NCBI GenBank assembly: GCA_002067585.1
Contig: MVQO01000201.1
Span: 55,086 to 119,085 of the forward strand
Reading direction: 5' to 3'
DNA: 64,000 bases
From: Syntrophorhabdus sp. PtaB.Bin027
Lineage (GTDB): Bacteria; Desulfobacterota; Syntrophorhabdia; Syntrophorhabdales; Syntrophorhabdaceae
A program made the translations under genes and the position numbers. Of the stretch, positions 50,278 through 58,796 are shown piece after piece. The notes under the pieces were generated by a model. It saw only the letters and a list, made by a program, of their open reading frames with translations, was not told the DNA's origin and made no database searches. How positions within the stretch are numbered: the first letter of the stretch is position 1; each line of letters opens with the position of its first letter.

Positions 50278-51451
50278 AGTTGTTCCTTACAGCAGACAAT
50301 ACATTGATCAGGACGACATTGAAGCAGTGATATCAGTCTTAGAATCTGATTATTTGACTCAGGGACCAGCAATCGGAAAATTTGAGTCTGCTATTCGAGA
50401 ATACACAGGAGCGCAATACTGTGCAGTTTTCTCCTCTGGAACCGCAGCGCTTCACGCCAGTTATTTTGCTGCTGGTTTGGACAAAGGCGATGAAATAATT
50501 ACGTCACCAATTACCTTTGTGGCAACTTCAAATGCTGCGCTTTACTTGGGTGCAAGGCCCATATTTTCTGATGTTGAGTCAGACACTGCCAATCTCAATG
50601 TTGGAAGCCTGGAGGAGAAGATTGGCCATAAGGTGAAGGTTATAGTTCCGGTGCATTTCGCAGGACATCCAGTAGACATGGTGGCTGTCCGCGCATTGGC
50701 TGATAAATATAAGCTTACGGTGATCGAGGACGCATGCCACGCCCTGGGGGCTTACACAAAAACAGGGAGTAATGGTTGGGCCAAAGTTGGAAGCTGTCAA
50801 TGCTCGGATATGACGATCCTTAGCTTTCATCCTGTCAAACACATCACTACGGGAGAGGGTGGAGCTGTATTAACCAATAATAAACTGTTGTTTGATAGGC
50901 TTCTTTTATTTCGCAGTCATGGGATAACCAAGAACAGACATGATTTCGTATCAACGAACAATGGAGATCACGGTGAATGGTACTATGAAATGCAGTGCCT
51001 TGGGTACAACTATCGTATGACTGACATACAGGCAGCCCTGGGTAACTCACAATTGACAAAGGTCGAACAATTTGTAAGGACGAGGAGAGAGATTGCCGCG
51101 CATTACAACAGTGTTTTTATGGATAACCCATTTTTCCATATACCAGTTGAAAGGGACTATGGAAAATCCTCTTATCATCTGTACACGATTCGTTTAAAAG
51201 ATCATCTTGTAGACAAGCGAACCGCAATCTTCTCCAAGATGCGTGGAGAAGGTCTTGGTGTACAGGTTCTTTATATCCCTGTTTATCTCCAACCTTATTA
51301 TGAAACCCTGGGATATAAAAATGGTTGCTGTCCGGTAGCTGAAGATTTCTACAGAAGGGCAATAAGTATCCCAATCTATCATGGCATGACCATGAGCGAC
51401 TGTCACAGAGTGGTAGATACGATATTCAAAATAATGGATGAGGTGAACTAA
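50270..51451 (+). CDS. pseC: UDP-4-amino-4,6-dideoxy-AltNAc transaminase PseC
   Basis: A 393-residue PLP-dependent aminotransferase of the DegT/DnrJ/EryC1 family, second step of the pathway. The substrate/cofactor loop FSSGTAALHA, ITFVATSNAALY, EDACHALGA and the PLP Lys in LSFHPVKHITTGEGGA are visible. The start at 50270 (GTG) gives the common MNKVVPYSRQYIDQDDIEAV beginning, with GAGG nine bases upstream; a GTG at 50264 is also possible. It overlaps pseB by 8 bases. Confidence 0.92.
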   Translation: MNKVVPYSRQYIDQDDIEAVISVLESDYLTQGPAIGKFESAIREYTGAQYCAVFSSGTAALHASYFAAGLDKGDEIITSPITFVATSNAALYLGARPIFSDVESDTANLNVGSLEEKIGHKVKVIVPVHFAGHPVDMVAVRALADKYKLTVIEDACHALGAYTKTGSNGWAKVGSCQCSDMTILSFHPVKHITTGEGGAVLTNNKLLFDRLLLFRSHGITKNRHDFVSTNNGDHGEWYYEMQCLGYNYRMTDIQAALGNSQLTKVEQFVRTRREIAAHYNSVFMDNPFFHIPVERDYGKSSYHLYTIRLKDHLVDKRTAIFSKMRGEGLGVQVLYIPVYLQPYYETLGYKNGCCPVAEDFYRRAISIPIYHGMTMSDCHRVVDTIFKIMDEVN

Positions 51452-51453
51452 CG

Positions 51454-52293
51454 ATGGTTGGCGCTATAATACAGGCACGTACTTCATCTACAAGGCTACC
51501 TGGTAAGGTGTTGCTTGAGCTCCCATACGGGAGTGGTATCACGGTACTACAACAGGTCATTAGAAGGGTCAAACAATCCAAAATGATTGAAACTATTGTC
51601 GTAGCCACAACAGAGGATAGAGCTGATGACGCTATAGCTGATATCGCCTCCCAGGAAGGAGTTCTCTCCTTTAAGGGAAGCAAGGAAAATGTACTCGAAC
51701 GTTATTATCTGGCAGCGAAAACATTTGGGCTAACGACAATAGTGCGAATCACCAGTGACTGTCCGTGTATAGACGCATCAGTGGTGGATGAAACCATTAA
51801 TCGTTATATCCATGAACAAGCTGACTATTGCAGTATATCTGCTGCAAAGACTTTTCCCCATGGACTTGATAATGAAGTATTTTCTTTCTCTGCCCTTGAC
51901 ATGGCTTACAACAACGCAAGGAAAGATTATGAGAAAGAGCATGTTACTCCATATATATACCGATCAAATCCCGAAGCATTCAAAATATTGATTATACATG
52001 CACCTCAAGAACTTCACGACCCGGAAATCAGAATCACACTGGATACAGAGGAAGACTATGCTGTTCTGTGTTGTATTTATGACAATCTTTATTATAAGAA
52101 TACATTTTTCAATGCTAAAGACATAATACAATTATTCATAGAAAAACCCTGGATGAGAATTATAAATAAAAAAATAATACAAAAAAAGATTTTCGACACA
52201 TTAGAGCAAGAGATTGATGAAGCATTAAGAATTATTGAACTGAATGATCTCAAGTTGGCAAGAAATGCTTTCGAAAAATGTTTGAAAGAATAA
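51454..52293 (+). CDS. SpsF/PseF-like cytidylyltransferase
   Basis: A 279-residue nucleotidyltransferase. The N-terminal signature IIQARTSSTRLPGKVLLEL, the ENVLERYYLAAKTFG segment and the VRITSDCPCID metal-binding block are typical of SpsF/KdsB-like CMP-sugar synthetases. In the pse context it should activate the nonulosonic acid with CTP (PseF role). The C-terminal ~60 residues are helical and less conserved. Starts 3 bases after pseC. Confidence 0.87.
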   Translation: MVGAIIQARTSSTRLPGKVLLELPYGSGITVLQQVIRRVKQSKMIETIVVATTEDRADDAIADIASQEGVLSFKGSKENVLERYYLAAKTFGLTTIVRITSDCPCIDASVVDETINRYIHEQADYCSISAAKTFPHGLDNEVFSFSALDMAYNNARKDYEKEHVTPYIYRSNPEAFKILIIHAPQELHDPEIRITLDTEEDYAVLCCIYDNLYYKNTFFNAKDIIQLFIEKPWMRIINKKIIQKKIFDTLEQEIDEALRIIELNDLKLARNAFEKCLKE

Positions 52294-52310
52294 ACATTTA
52301 TGAGGAAAAG

Positions 52311-53321
52311 ATGAGGATCGGTGATAAAACCATTGGTAAAGGAAGGACTTACATAATCGCAGATGTTGGAAGTAATTTTAATGGCAGTTTAGAGCTTGCC
52401 AAAGATTATATAAGAGTAGGAAAAGAGATTGGCATTGACTGTGTCAAGTTTCAATCATACACAGCAGAATCATTGTTAAGCCCTTTCAAGCCAGATGGGT
52501 CAAAATGGGAGGCCTATGATGTGGTTAAGAAATATGAACTTCCCGTTTCATGGCATTCTGTGCTCAAGGAATGCGCTGATATGTGTGGGGTAGAATTTAT
52601 GAGTACCCCATTTTCACTTGAAATAGTTGATAAATTGAACGAGATGGGGGTCAGGGCTTTTAAAGTTGCCTCAGGCGATCTCACTTTTATCCCTCTTCTT
52701 AAGAAGCTGGGTAGTTGTGGAAAGCCAATTATCTTGTCAACAGGTATGGCATATACCGGTGAGATTGATACTGCGATTAAGAGGCTTCGACAGAGTGGAA
52801 CTGAAGACGTAGCGCTGTTGCATTGTGTTTCCAATTATCCACCCAAATATGAAAAGGTTAACCTCAAGGCTGTTGAGACTATGAGACAAACATTCAATGT
52901 ACCTATTGGCTTATCGGATCATACCTTGGATGACGTGACAGCTTTGGGCGCAGTTGCTTTAGGAGCATGCATTATTGAAAAGCATATAACATTTGATAAA
53001 AATCTCGGTACTCCAGATGCCCCTTTTGCTATGACCATTGATGAATTTAAAGCCATGATTAACAGGATAAGAAATTTAGAGAAAGCCTTGGGTGATGGGA
53101 TAAAAGAACCTGCAGATGATGAAATCGCAGAACGACAATGGGCACGTAGGGGCGTATACGCAAGTCGGTCGATTAAGGTGGGAGAAAAACTGACACTCGA
53201 CAATGCTAAGTTCCTGAGGCCAATTCGAGGAATAAGCGCATTGGAATGGATGACATATCAGGAAAGCACAATCAAAAGAAATATAGCAGGGGGCGAACCT
53301 GTAACGAGAGATGACATGTAA
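52311..53321 (+). CDS. pseI: Pseudaminic acid synthase PseI
   Basis: A 336-residue PEP-condensing NeuB-family enzyme. The TIM barrel (about 1-270) has ADVGSNFNGSLELAKDYI, VKFQSYTAESLLSP, STPFSLEIVDKLNEMGV, KVASGDLTFIPLL and LSTGMAYTGEIDTAI; a C-terminal SAF (antifreeze-like) domain with RRGVYASRSIKVGEKLT follows. The start at 52311 is set by GAGG five bases upstream. Confidence 0.93.
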   Translation: MRIGDKTIGKGRTYIIADVGSNFNGSLELAKDYIRVGKEIGIDCVKFQSYTAESLLSPFKPDGSKWEAYDVVKKYELPVSWHSVLKECADMCGVEFMSTPFSLEIVDKLNEMGVRAFKVASGDLTFIPLLKKLGSCGKPIILSTGMAYTGEIDTAIKRLRQSGTEDVALLHCVSNYPPKYEKVNLKAVETMRQTFNVPIGLSDHTLDDVTALGAVALGACIIEKHITFDKNLGTPDAPFAMTIDEFKAMINRIRNLEKALGDGIKEPADDEIAERQWARRGVYASRSIKVGEKLTLDNAKFLRPIRGISALEWMTYQESTIKRNIAGGEPVTRDDM

Positions 53322-53390
53322 ATTAAGATCATATATCACCGAAAAAAGGCAAGCCTCTGTATCGATCAAAGAAATTTACTGGAAGATATA

Positions 53391-54479
53391 ATGAATATGA
53401 AAGGCACTATTCTTTTTCGTTGCGATGGTTCTCATGAAATTGGTTTTGGCCATATTGTGCGATGTATCGCCCTGGCAGATGAACTGAGAGATAAGCACGG
53501 CAGCGGAGTAGTGTTCGCAGTACTTTACGATAACAAAGCAATGGAAATGATATTGAATCATGGATACAAGGTTGAGACTGCAAATCCCCGCGAAGATCAA
53601 TTTGACTATGGAGATTGGTTCAATTGTATCGTAAAAAAAAATCATCCCTGTGCCCTCATCCTCGATATACGTGATGACTTGCCACCTAATATAGTATCCA
53701 ATCTTCGAAAAAAAGGGATTTTGGTTGTAACTATTGATGATCCAACGGATCGACGTCTTCTCGCTGATCTTGCCTTTTACCCTCCTGTTCCACAAGTCGA
53801 AAAAATGGATTGGCAAGGGTTCACAGGACAACGGTTTATTGGCTGGGAGTGGGTAATTCTCCGACGAGAATTTTCACACAATGATGAAAACTTGTACAAA
53901 AGAATCAAGGCGACAAAGAAAACGAAAATACACAACATTCTGGTAACTATGGGAGGGAGTGATCCCAAGGGCATGACTCTGAAAACCATGGAAGCTTTAA
54001 AGGTTATAGATGGTCAGTTTGAGGTCACGATCATACTTGGTCCAGGATTTGCTCACAGAGACAGTCTTAACGAAATACTCGGCAACTTTCCTCATATACA
54101 CAGGATCTTTGAAAATGTGCTGAATATAGGAGACATAATGGCTGAGGCTGACCTTGCTGTTGCGTCATTCGGGGTGACAGCTTATGAACTGGCAGCAATG
54201 GGAGTGCCGGCAATTCATCTGTGTCTCACACAAGACCATTGTAAGTCATCCTCAGTTTTTCAAAAAAACAAGATAGCTTTTTGTATGGGTCAAATCGATG
54301 AAGTTGACGTGGAAACGTTGGCCCAAAAGGTAAAATACCTCGTGTCCCATCAAAAATTAAGAAGAAACATGATAAAAAGATCACAAAAACTTTTCAGTGA
54401 TAATGGCACACCTCTGGTTGCTCAAAAAATCATCGAGGAGATAAACTTTGGAAAGAAAGAAAAAATGGCAAACTCATAG
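53391..54479 (+). CDS. pseG: UDP-sugar hydrolase PseG
   Basis: A 362-residue GT28-like enzyme that removes UDP from the 2,4-diacetamido sugar. The N-terminal FRCDGSHEIGFGHIVRCIALADEL contains the catalytic His of the GHIVR motif; the C-terminal nucleotide site has VTMGGSDPKGMTLKTMEAL. It is longer than C. jejuni PseG (about 275) at the C-terminus, where NeuA/PseG variants often carry extra helices. Its end overlaps the methyltransferase start by 32 bases. Confidence 0.88.
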   Translation: MNMKGTILFRCDGSHEIGFGHIVRCIALADELRDKHGSGVVFAVLYDNKAMEMILNHGYKVETANPREDQFDYGDWFNCIVKKNHPCALILDIRDDLPPNIVSNLRKKGILVVTIDDPTDRRLLADLAFYPPVPQVEKMDWQGFTGQRFIGWEWVILRREFSHNDENLYKRIKATKKTKIHNILVTMGGSDPKGMTLKTMEALKVIDGQFEVTIILGPGFAHRDSLNEILGNFPHIHRIFENVLNIGDIMAEADLAVASFGVTAYELAAMGVPAIHLCLTQDHCKSSSVFQKNKIAFCMGQIDEVDVETLAQKVKYLVSHQKLRRNMIKRSQKLFSDNGTPLVAQKIIEEINFGKKEKMANS

Positions 54480-55365
54480 AGGTTTTATACAAGATCAAAA
54501 TAAAGGTTTTGATGTGATAGAATGTGAAAAGTGCGGTTTTAAACATATTGTGCCAATACCAACCAAAGAAGAACTTCAATCTGTCTATCAAAATGACTAT
54601 TACAGTATGGTAAAGCCGTTATACATAGAGAGATATCGGGAGGACCTTGGCTGGTGGAATATAGTCTATGCTGACCGTTATGAGACCTTCGAGGAGTGCC
54701 TGCCAACGAAGTTCCAGCGTAAGATGCTGGACGTCGGATCAGGTCCCGGCTTCTACCTTCTCCATGGCAAGGAGCGTGGCTGGGAGACTCTGGGCATAGA
54801 GCCATCGGAGAAGGCTGTAGCTCATAGCCGGAGTTTGGGACTGAACATTATAGAAGGGTTTCTGACCTCGGATAATTTTAAAGACATGGGCACCTTTGAT
54901 GTGATTCATATGAGTGAAGTCCTTGAGCATATTCCAGACCCGACTGAAATGATTAGCATAACTAATCTCATGCTAAATCCAGGCGGTTTATTGTGCGTCG
55001 TTGTTCCGAATGATTATAGTTTTTTTCAAGGTGTATTAAGGACAGAATGTGGCTTCAAGCCATGGTGGGTTGCTCCTCCCCATCATATTAATTATTTTAA
55101 CTTTGATTCATTAACAAACCTCCTGGAAAGATGCGGCTACTCAGTTTTCTTAAAAGAAGCGACGTTTCCAATAGACATTTTTTTACTGATGGGATGTAAC
55201 TATATTGGAAACGATGAAGTAGGCAGGTATTGCCATAGAAGTAGAATGAATTTTGAAATGAATCTATGGCGTTCAGGCCAAAATAAAGTTAGAAGATCCT
55301 TATACCAAGCCTTTGCGCAACAAGGCATAGGTCGTGAAATTATACTTTACGCAAGAAAGGATTGA
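54448..55365 (+). CDS. Class I SAM-dependent methyltransferase
   Basis: A 305-residue methyltransferase. A short cysteine-pair N-terminus (CEKCGF, residues about 26-31) precedes the Rossmann core with motif I LDVGSGPGFYLLHG, the acidic post-I IEPSEKAVAHSRS and the HMSEVLEHIPDP motif of the Methyltransf_11/23 type. TTG at 54448 is the start, with GAGGAG seven bases upstream inside pseG. In this place it probably O- or N-methylates the glycan or an intermediate; the substrate is not identifiable. Confidence 0.85.
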   Translation: MERKKKWQTHRGFIQDQNKGFDVIECEKCGFKHIVPIPTKEELQSVYQNDYYSMVKPLYIERYREDLGWWNIVYADRYETFEECLPTKFQRKMLDVGSGPGFYLLHGKERGWETLGIEPSEKAVAHSRSLGLNIIEGFLTSDNFKDMGTFDVIHMSEVLEHIPDPTEMISITNLMLNPGGLLCVVVPNDYSFFQGVLRTECGFKPWWVAPPHHINYFNFDSLTNLLERCGYSVFLKEATFPIDIFLLMGCNYIGNDEVGRYCHRSRMNFEMNLWRSGQNKVRRSLYQAFAQQGIGREIILYARKD

Positions 55366-55407
55366 GACGATTGAAACATACATGGATAAAGTGAGTAAAA
55401 AACGAGT

Positions 55408-56598
55408 ATGAAAAAAGAGAATGCTATTTGGATGTTTGCAGGTGGTCCCATGCAGGAAATTGCTGCCAGGGAGATAATTGGGATGGGTTTCCGACTTATC
55501 ATAACTGACAGAAACAAGCAGTGTATCTGCATGAAATATGCGGACGAGACTGTTGAGTTAGATACTTTTGATATCAAAGGAAACCTTGAAGAAGCCAAAA
55601 GACTGAAGGAAAAGTTCCATATTAGGGCTGCTGTAGCAATCGCCGCTGATTGCCACGAAACTGCAGCAAACGTTGGTAAATATCTGCAAATCCATGCAAT
55701 CGATCCCAACATTTCCCATGCATGTCGATTCAAGAATATTACCCGCAGAATACTAACAGAAGAGGGGCTACTTCAACCCAAATTTGAATGCGTCACGAAC
55801 CTGGATGCAGCCTGTTTATTTCTCAAAAGAAATGGTGGCAAGGGGGTTGTGAAAGCAACTGACAATTCGGGAAGCAGAGGTTTCCGGGCAATCCACAGAC
55901 CGGAGGAATTGACTGAACAAATATTCGAGAGGGCTATAGCTGAGGGAACAACGGGTATTGCCATAATGGAAGAGATGATGTGTCCTGTTGATAATGAGAT
56001 TGCAGAACAGTCTGTTGAAACGGTCTGGTACAATGGAGAAATGTATTGGTTGAATTGGGTAGACAGACTGTTCCGTAAAGATTTTCAACTCTTTGAGGCT
56101 ATCAAAACCGGTCTTTTTGACGACATAGCATGGGGTGTAGAAATTGGTCATATCAATCCTGCTTTACATAATTATGCAATTAAAAAGGAAGTTTTTGACA
56201 TTATTTATAGAGCCGGAAAAGCAATAGGGATGGACAGACAAATGGGGGGACACATCTTAAAGGCTGACATTATGCTCACAGGAAAAGGTCCGTGTATAAT
56301 TGAACTTACTCCCCGTTGTTCAGGAGGTTGGGACAGTTCTGGGACAACACCCCTAAGAGGTGCTAACTTTATTGCTGGGATCATACGATTAGCGTTGGGA
56401 GCTAAGCTGGACCTCAATCTTTGGCATACTTATTTTGAATACAAAAATCCAAGTCTTTATGCATCTATTCTTGCTGACGTTGATAGAGAGGCTATTGACT
56501 GCATTGGGAGAAGATTCGCAGTAGGTACTGGATTTGTACGTGAAAAATCACTTGAAAAGGCAGTTGAAAATCTCAAGGAGGAGAGATATGTCGTATAG
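55408..56598 (+). CDS. ATP-grasp family ligase in the pse cassette
   Basis: A 396-residue ATP-grasp enzyme. An N-terminal pre-ATP-grasp fold starts IWMFAGGPMQEIAAREIIGMG. The ATP-binding strand-loop GGKGVVKATDNSGSRGFRAI and the metal-binding ELTPRCSGGWDSSG segment (Glu for Mg) are intact. Such ligases join a carboxylate to an amine or thiol through an acyl phosphate. None is part of standard pseudaminic acid synthesis; here it may acylate an amino group of the sugar. Its end overlaps the next gene by 11 bases. Confidence 0.85.
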   Translation: MKKENAIWMFAGGPMQEIAAREIIGMGFRLIITDRNKQCICMKYADETVELDTFDIKGNLEEAKRLKEKFHIRAAVAIAADCHETAANVGKYLQIHAIDPNISHACRFKNITRRILTEEGLLQPKFECVTNLDAACLFLKRNGGKGVVKATDNSGSRGFRAIHRPEELTEQIFERAIAEGTTGIAIMEEMMCPVDNEIAEQSVETVWYNGEMYWLNWVDRLFRKDFQLFEAIKTGLFDDIAWGVEIGHINPALHNYAIKKEVFDIIYRAGKAIGMDRQMGGHILKADIMLTGKGPCIIELTPRCSGGWDSSGTTPLRGANFIAGIIRLALGAKLDLNLWHTYFEYKNPSLYASILADVDREAIDCIGRRFAVGTGFVREKSLEKAVENLKEERYVV

Positions 56599-57157
56599 AT
56601 GGAATAATGAAAAGAGACTAATGACCCTGGAAGTAACCGGCGAAGAGAATCTTCTTTGTTTTGATACTGGGAGTGAAAAGGCCGAAGTGTACCTTGAGGG
56701 GGGTAATATTGCTAGGGTTGTTTGCGAGGTTTCTGGTATAACAACCACCATTGATAGAAGTGAGGCAAAAAAGATCATTGTGGGGGAAGGCAATTATGAG
56801 AGAGCCGTCTATCATTACTTGACGCCAAATGGCCCTTGCCCTACATTGAGATTGGGCATTACAAAACACAACGCATACGGCACTTGGTCTAGTCTTCCAC
56901 ACCCTTTCGAACTGATGCCCGAAAAGGGTTTCGAAGAGGTCTTTTTTTATCTTTTAGAAGGGGGGAGCGAAAGAGCCGTTCAAGTGGGGCGAGGAATTTG
57001 GTTTAATGGTTCCTCTGTTGAGGACGCCTGGTTTGTACACGACCACAGCTGGAGCACAATACCTATGGGATATCACCCTGTTGTTGGAGAACCCGGCGTA
57101 CATGTCTCTTATGTATGGGCTTATTTAGCAAAAAAGAAAGAATGGGAGAAGATTTAA
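56588..57157 (+). CDS. IolB/KduI-like cupin (5-deoxy-glucuronate isomerase-like)
   Basis: A 189-residue protein with the IolB pattern: NAYGTWSSLPHPFE (IolB reads NWSSYPPHKHD), then GFEEVFFYLL and PMGYHPVVGEPGVHVSYVWAY. Expected metal ligands are His in LPH, Glu in FEEV and His in GYHPV; the second His of the usual HKH is Phe here. IolB and KduI interconvert keto- and aldo-uronic acids. The protein is shorter than IolB (about 270). The start is ATG 56588, with GGAGGAGAG upstream, inside the ATP-grasp gene. A sugar isomerase role in the cassette is inferred. Confidence 0.75.
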   Translation: MSYRWNNEKRLMTLEVTGEENLLCFDTGSEKAEVYLEGGNIARVVCEVSGITTTIDRSEAKKIIVGEGNYERAVYHYLTPNGPCPTLRLGITKHNAYGTWSSLPHPFELMPEKGFEEVFFYLLEGGSERAVQVGRGIWFNGSSVEDAWFVHDHSWSTIPMGYHPVVGEPGVHVSYVWAYLAKKKEWEKI

Positions 57158-57176
57158 CAAGCAGAGAGGGAAGAAA

Positions 57177-57974
57177 ATGTTAGATCTGTTCGGAAGGACA
57201 GCCATTATTACCGGGGCAGGAAGTGGAATTGGAGCCGCTGTATCGGAAAAGCTTTTTGAGAGAAACTGTAATATTGTTATGATTGCGAAATCACAGAAAA
57301 ACGTTCAAAAAGTTGCTGAAAAACTGGTAGAAACAAAACAGGCATCTCACCAAGGAACAGTGGAGTATTACGCGTGCGATGTAAGAAAGGAAAAGGAGTT
57401 GGCAACAATTAAAGATCGAGTTTTAATGAAAGATGGGAAGATTGATATATTGGTCACGTGTGCAGCAGCACCAGCAGCGTCTGGAAAAGCTGAAGAGATT
57501 ACCTACGAAGACTGGAAATCAGTAATGCAAACAGATCTTGACGGTGCTTTCTTGTCATGTAAAATATTCGGAACATCAATGATATCCAAAGGTTATGGGA
57601 GAATTGTTAACTTGACAAGTTTCCACACAATTGCTACATATCCTGAAAGAGTTGTCTATAACGTTGCCAAATCTGGTGTGGAGGGCCTGACGAGGGCTCT
57701 GGCTGTAGAATGGGGCAAATACGGAATAACCATAAATGCAGTCGCACCAGGACCAATCATAACACCAAGGACATCATGGTTTTTATCCCAAAGCCCTGAT
57801 ATTGGAAAGGGTATGCTAAGCAGGACCCCCAACAGAAGACTGGGAGAGGCTGAAGACGTGGCTGAGCTGATTGCATTTCTTGTTTCTGAGGAAGCTAAAC
57901 ACATCAATGGGCAGCAGATTGTCATTGATGGCGGTTGGACTAAAAGTGCCTGGTGGGGAAGTTATTGTGAATGA
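57177..57974 (+). CDS. Short-chain dehydrogenase/reductase (SDR 1)
   Basis: A 265-residue classical SDR. The cofactor motif TGAGSGIGAA (residues 12-21) and the catalytic Ser148, Tyr161 and Lys165 (YNVAK) are present; the usual NAG motif is CAAA. The C-terminal end VIDGGWTKSAWW is typical. No acidic residue follows strand 2, where Ala-Lys-Ser is seen, so NADP may be favoured. Next to a second SDR and the IolB-like gene; likely a keto/hydroxyl oxidation or reduction on the sugar. Confidence 0.88.
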   Translation: MLDLFGRTAIITGAGSGIGAAVSEKLFERNCNIVMIAKSQKNVQKVAEKLVETKQASHQGTVEYYACDVRKEKELATIKDRVLMKDGKIDILVTCAAAPAASGKAEEITYEDWKSVMQTDLDGAFLSCKIFGTSMISKGYGRIVNLTSFHTIATYPERVVYNVAKSGVEGLTRALAVEWGKYGITINAVAPGPIITPRTSWFLSQSPDIGKGMLSRTPNRRLGEAEDVAELIAFLVSEEAKHINGQQIVIDGGWTKSAWWGSYCE

Positions 57975-58007
57975 TCATAATATGAAGGGGTCATTAGCCT
58001 AGTGACA

Positions 58008-58793
58008 ATGAAACATTCTCTGGATTTTTCACTGAGAGGAAAAGTTGCAATCGTAACTGGAGCAAGCGGTGATTTGGGTTTTGCCATGGCTCAGGCGCTT
58101 GGACTGGCAGGGGCTTGTGTTGTTCTCTCGTCCCGTAATAGAGTCAAGCTTGAGGATGCGAGGGAGCGCATTGGCATTGATAAAAAAAATATTCTTACTC
58201 AAGAAGTAGATGTGACTAAACCAAGACAAGTCAAATTATTAGTTAGAAAAACTATTGAATCGTTCGGCAGATTGGATGTTTTGGTTACTGCTGCCGGTGT
58301 TCAAATGAGAAAACCTGCGATTGATTTTGCCCCTCGTGAATGGGAAAGAGTTTTAAAGGTTAATTTATCGGGAACTTTTTTCTGCTGTCAGGAAGCCGCA
58401 AAACAGATGGTGTCCTCCGGAGGAGGTAGGATCATTCTTATCTCATCATTGACTGCAGAAATAGGATTGCCAAACATGGCCCCTTATGTGGCGAGTCGGG
58501 GGGCAATTCGACAGCTTACAAAGGCATTAGCGGTGGAATGGGCGTCAAAAGGAGTCACAGTAAACAGTATTGGGCCAGGAAGATTTAGGACACACATGAC
58601 GGAAGAGCTCTTTGCAAGCGAAAAAATAAGAGAAAGTTTTATAAGTTTGATTCCTATGGGCCGGGCGGGCATAGCATCTGATCTTTCAGGTCTGACGGTC
58701 TTTCTTGCCTCAGATCATTCCAAATATCTTACAGGTCAATCTATTTATGTTGATGGGGGTTGGTTAGCTTCCGGAGGGAACCCTCTAGGGTAA
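58008..58793 (+). CDS. Short-chain dehydrogenase/reductase (SDR 2) with Y-x3-R active site
   Basis: A 261-residue SDR from ATG 58008 (a GTG at 58002 is also open). TGASGDLG (residues 18-25), the AAG motif, Ser146/Ser147 and Tyr160 are present, but the catalytic Lys four residues after Tyr is Arg (YVASR; codon CGG). The body and the C-terminal YVDGGWLASG are well conserved, so the gene is intact. It may be a reduced-activity or altered enzyme, or act as partner of SDR 1. Separated from it by 33 bases. Confidence 0.85.
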   Translation: MKHSLDFSLRGKVAIVTGASGDLGFAMAQALGLAGACVVLSSRNRVKLEDARERIGIDKKNILTQEVDVTKPRQVKLLVRKTIESFGRLDVLVTAAGVQMRKPAIDFAPREWERVLKVNLSGTFFCCQEAAKQMVSSGGGRIILISSLTAEIGLPNMAPYVASRGAIRQLTKALAVEWASKGVTVNSIGPGRFRTHMTEELFASEKIRESFISLIPMGRAGIASDLSGLTVFLASDHSKYLTGQSIYVDGGWLASGGNPLG

Positions 58794-58796
58794 GTG

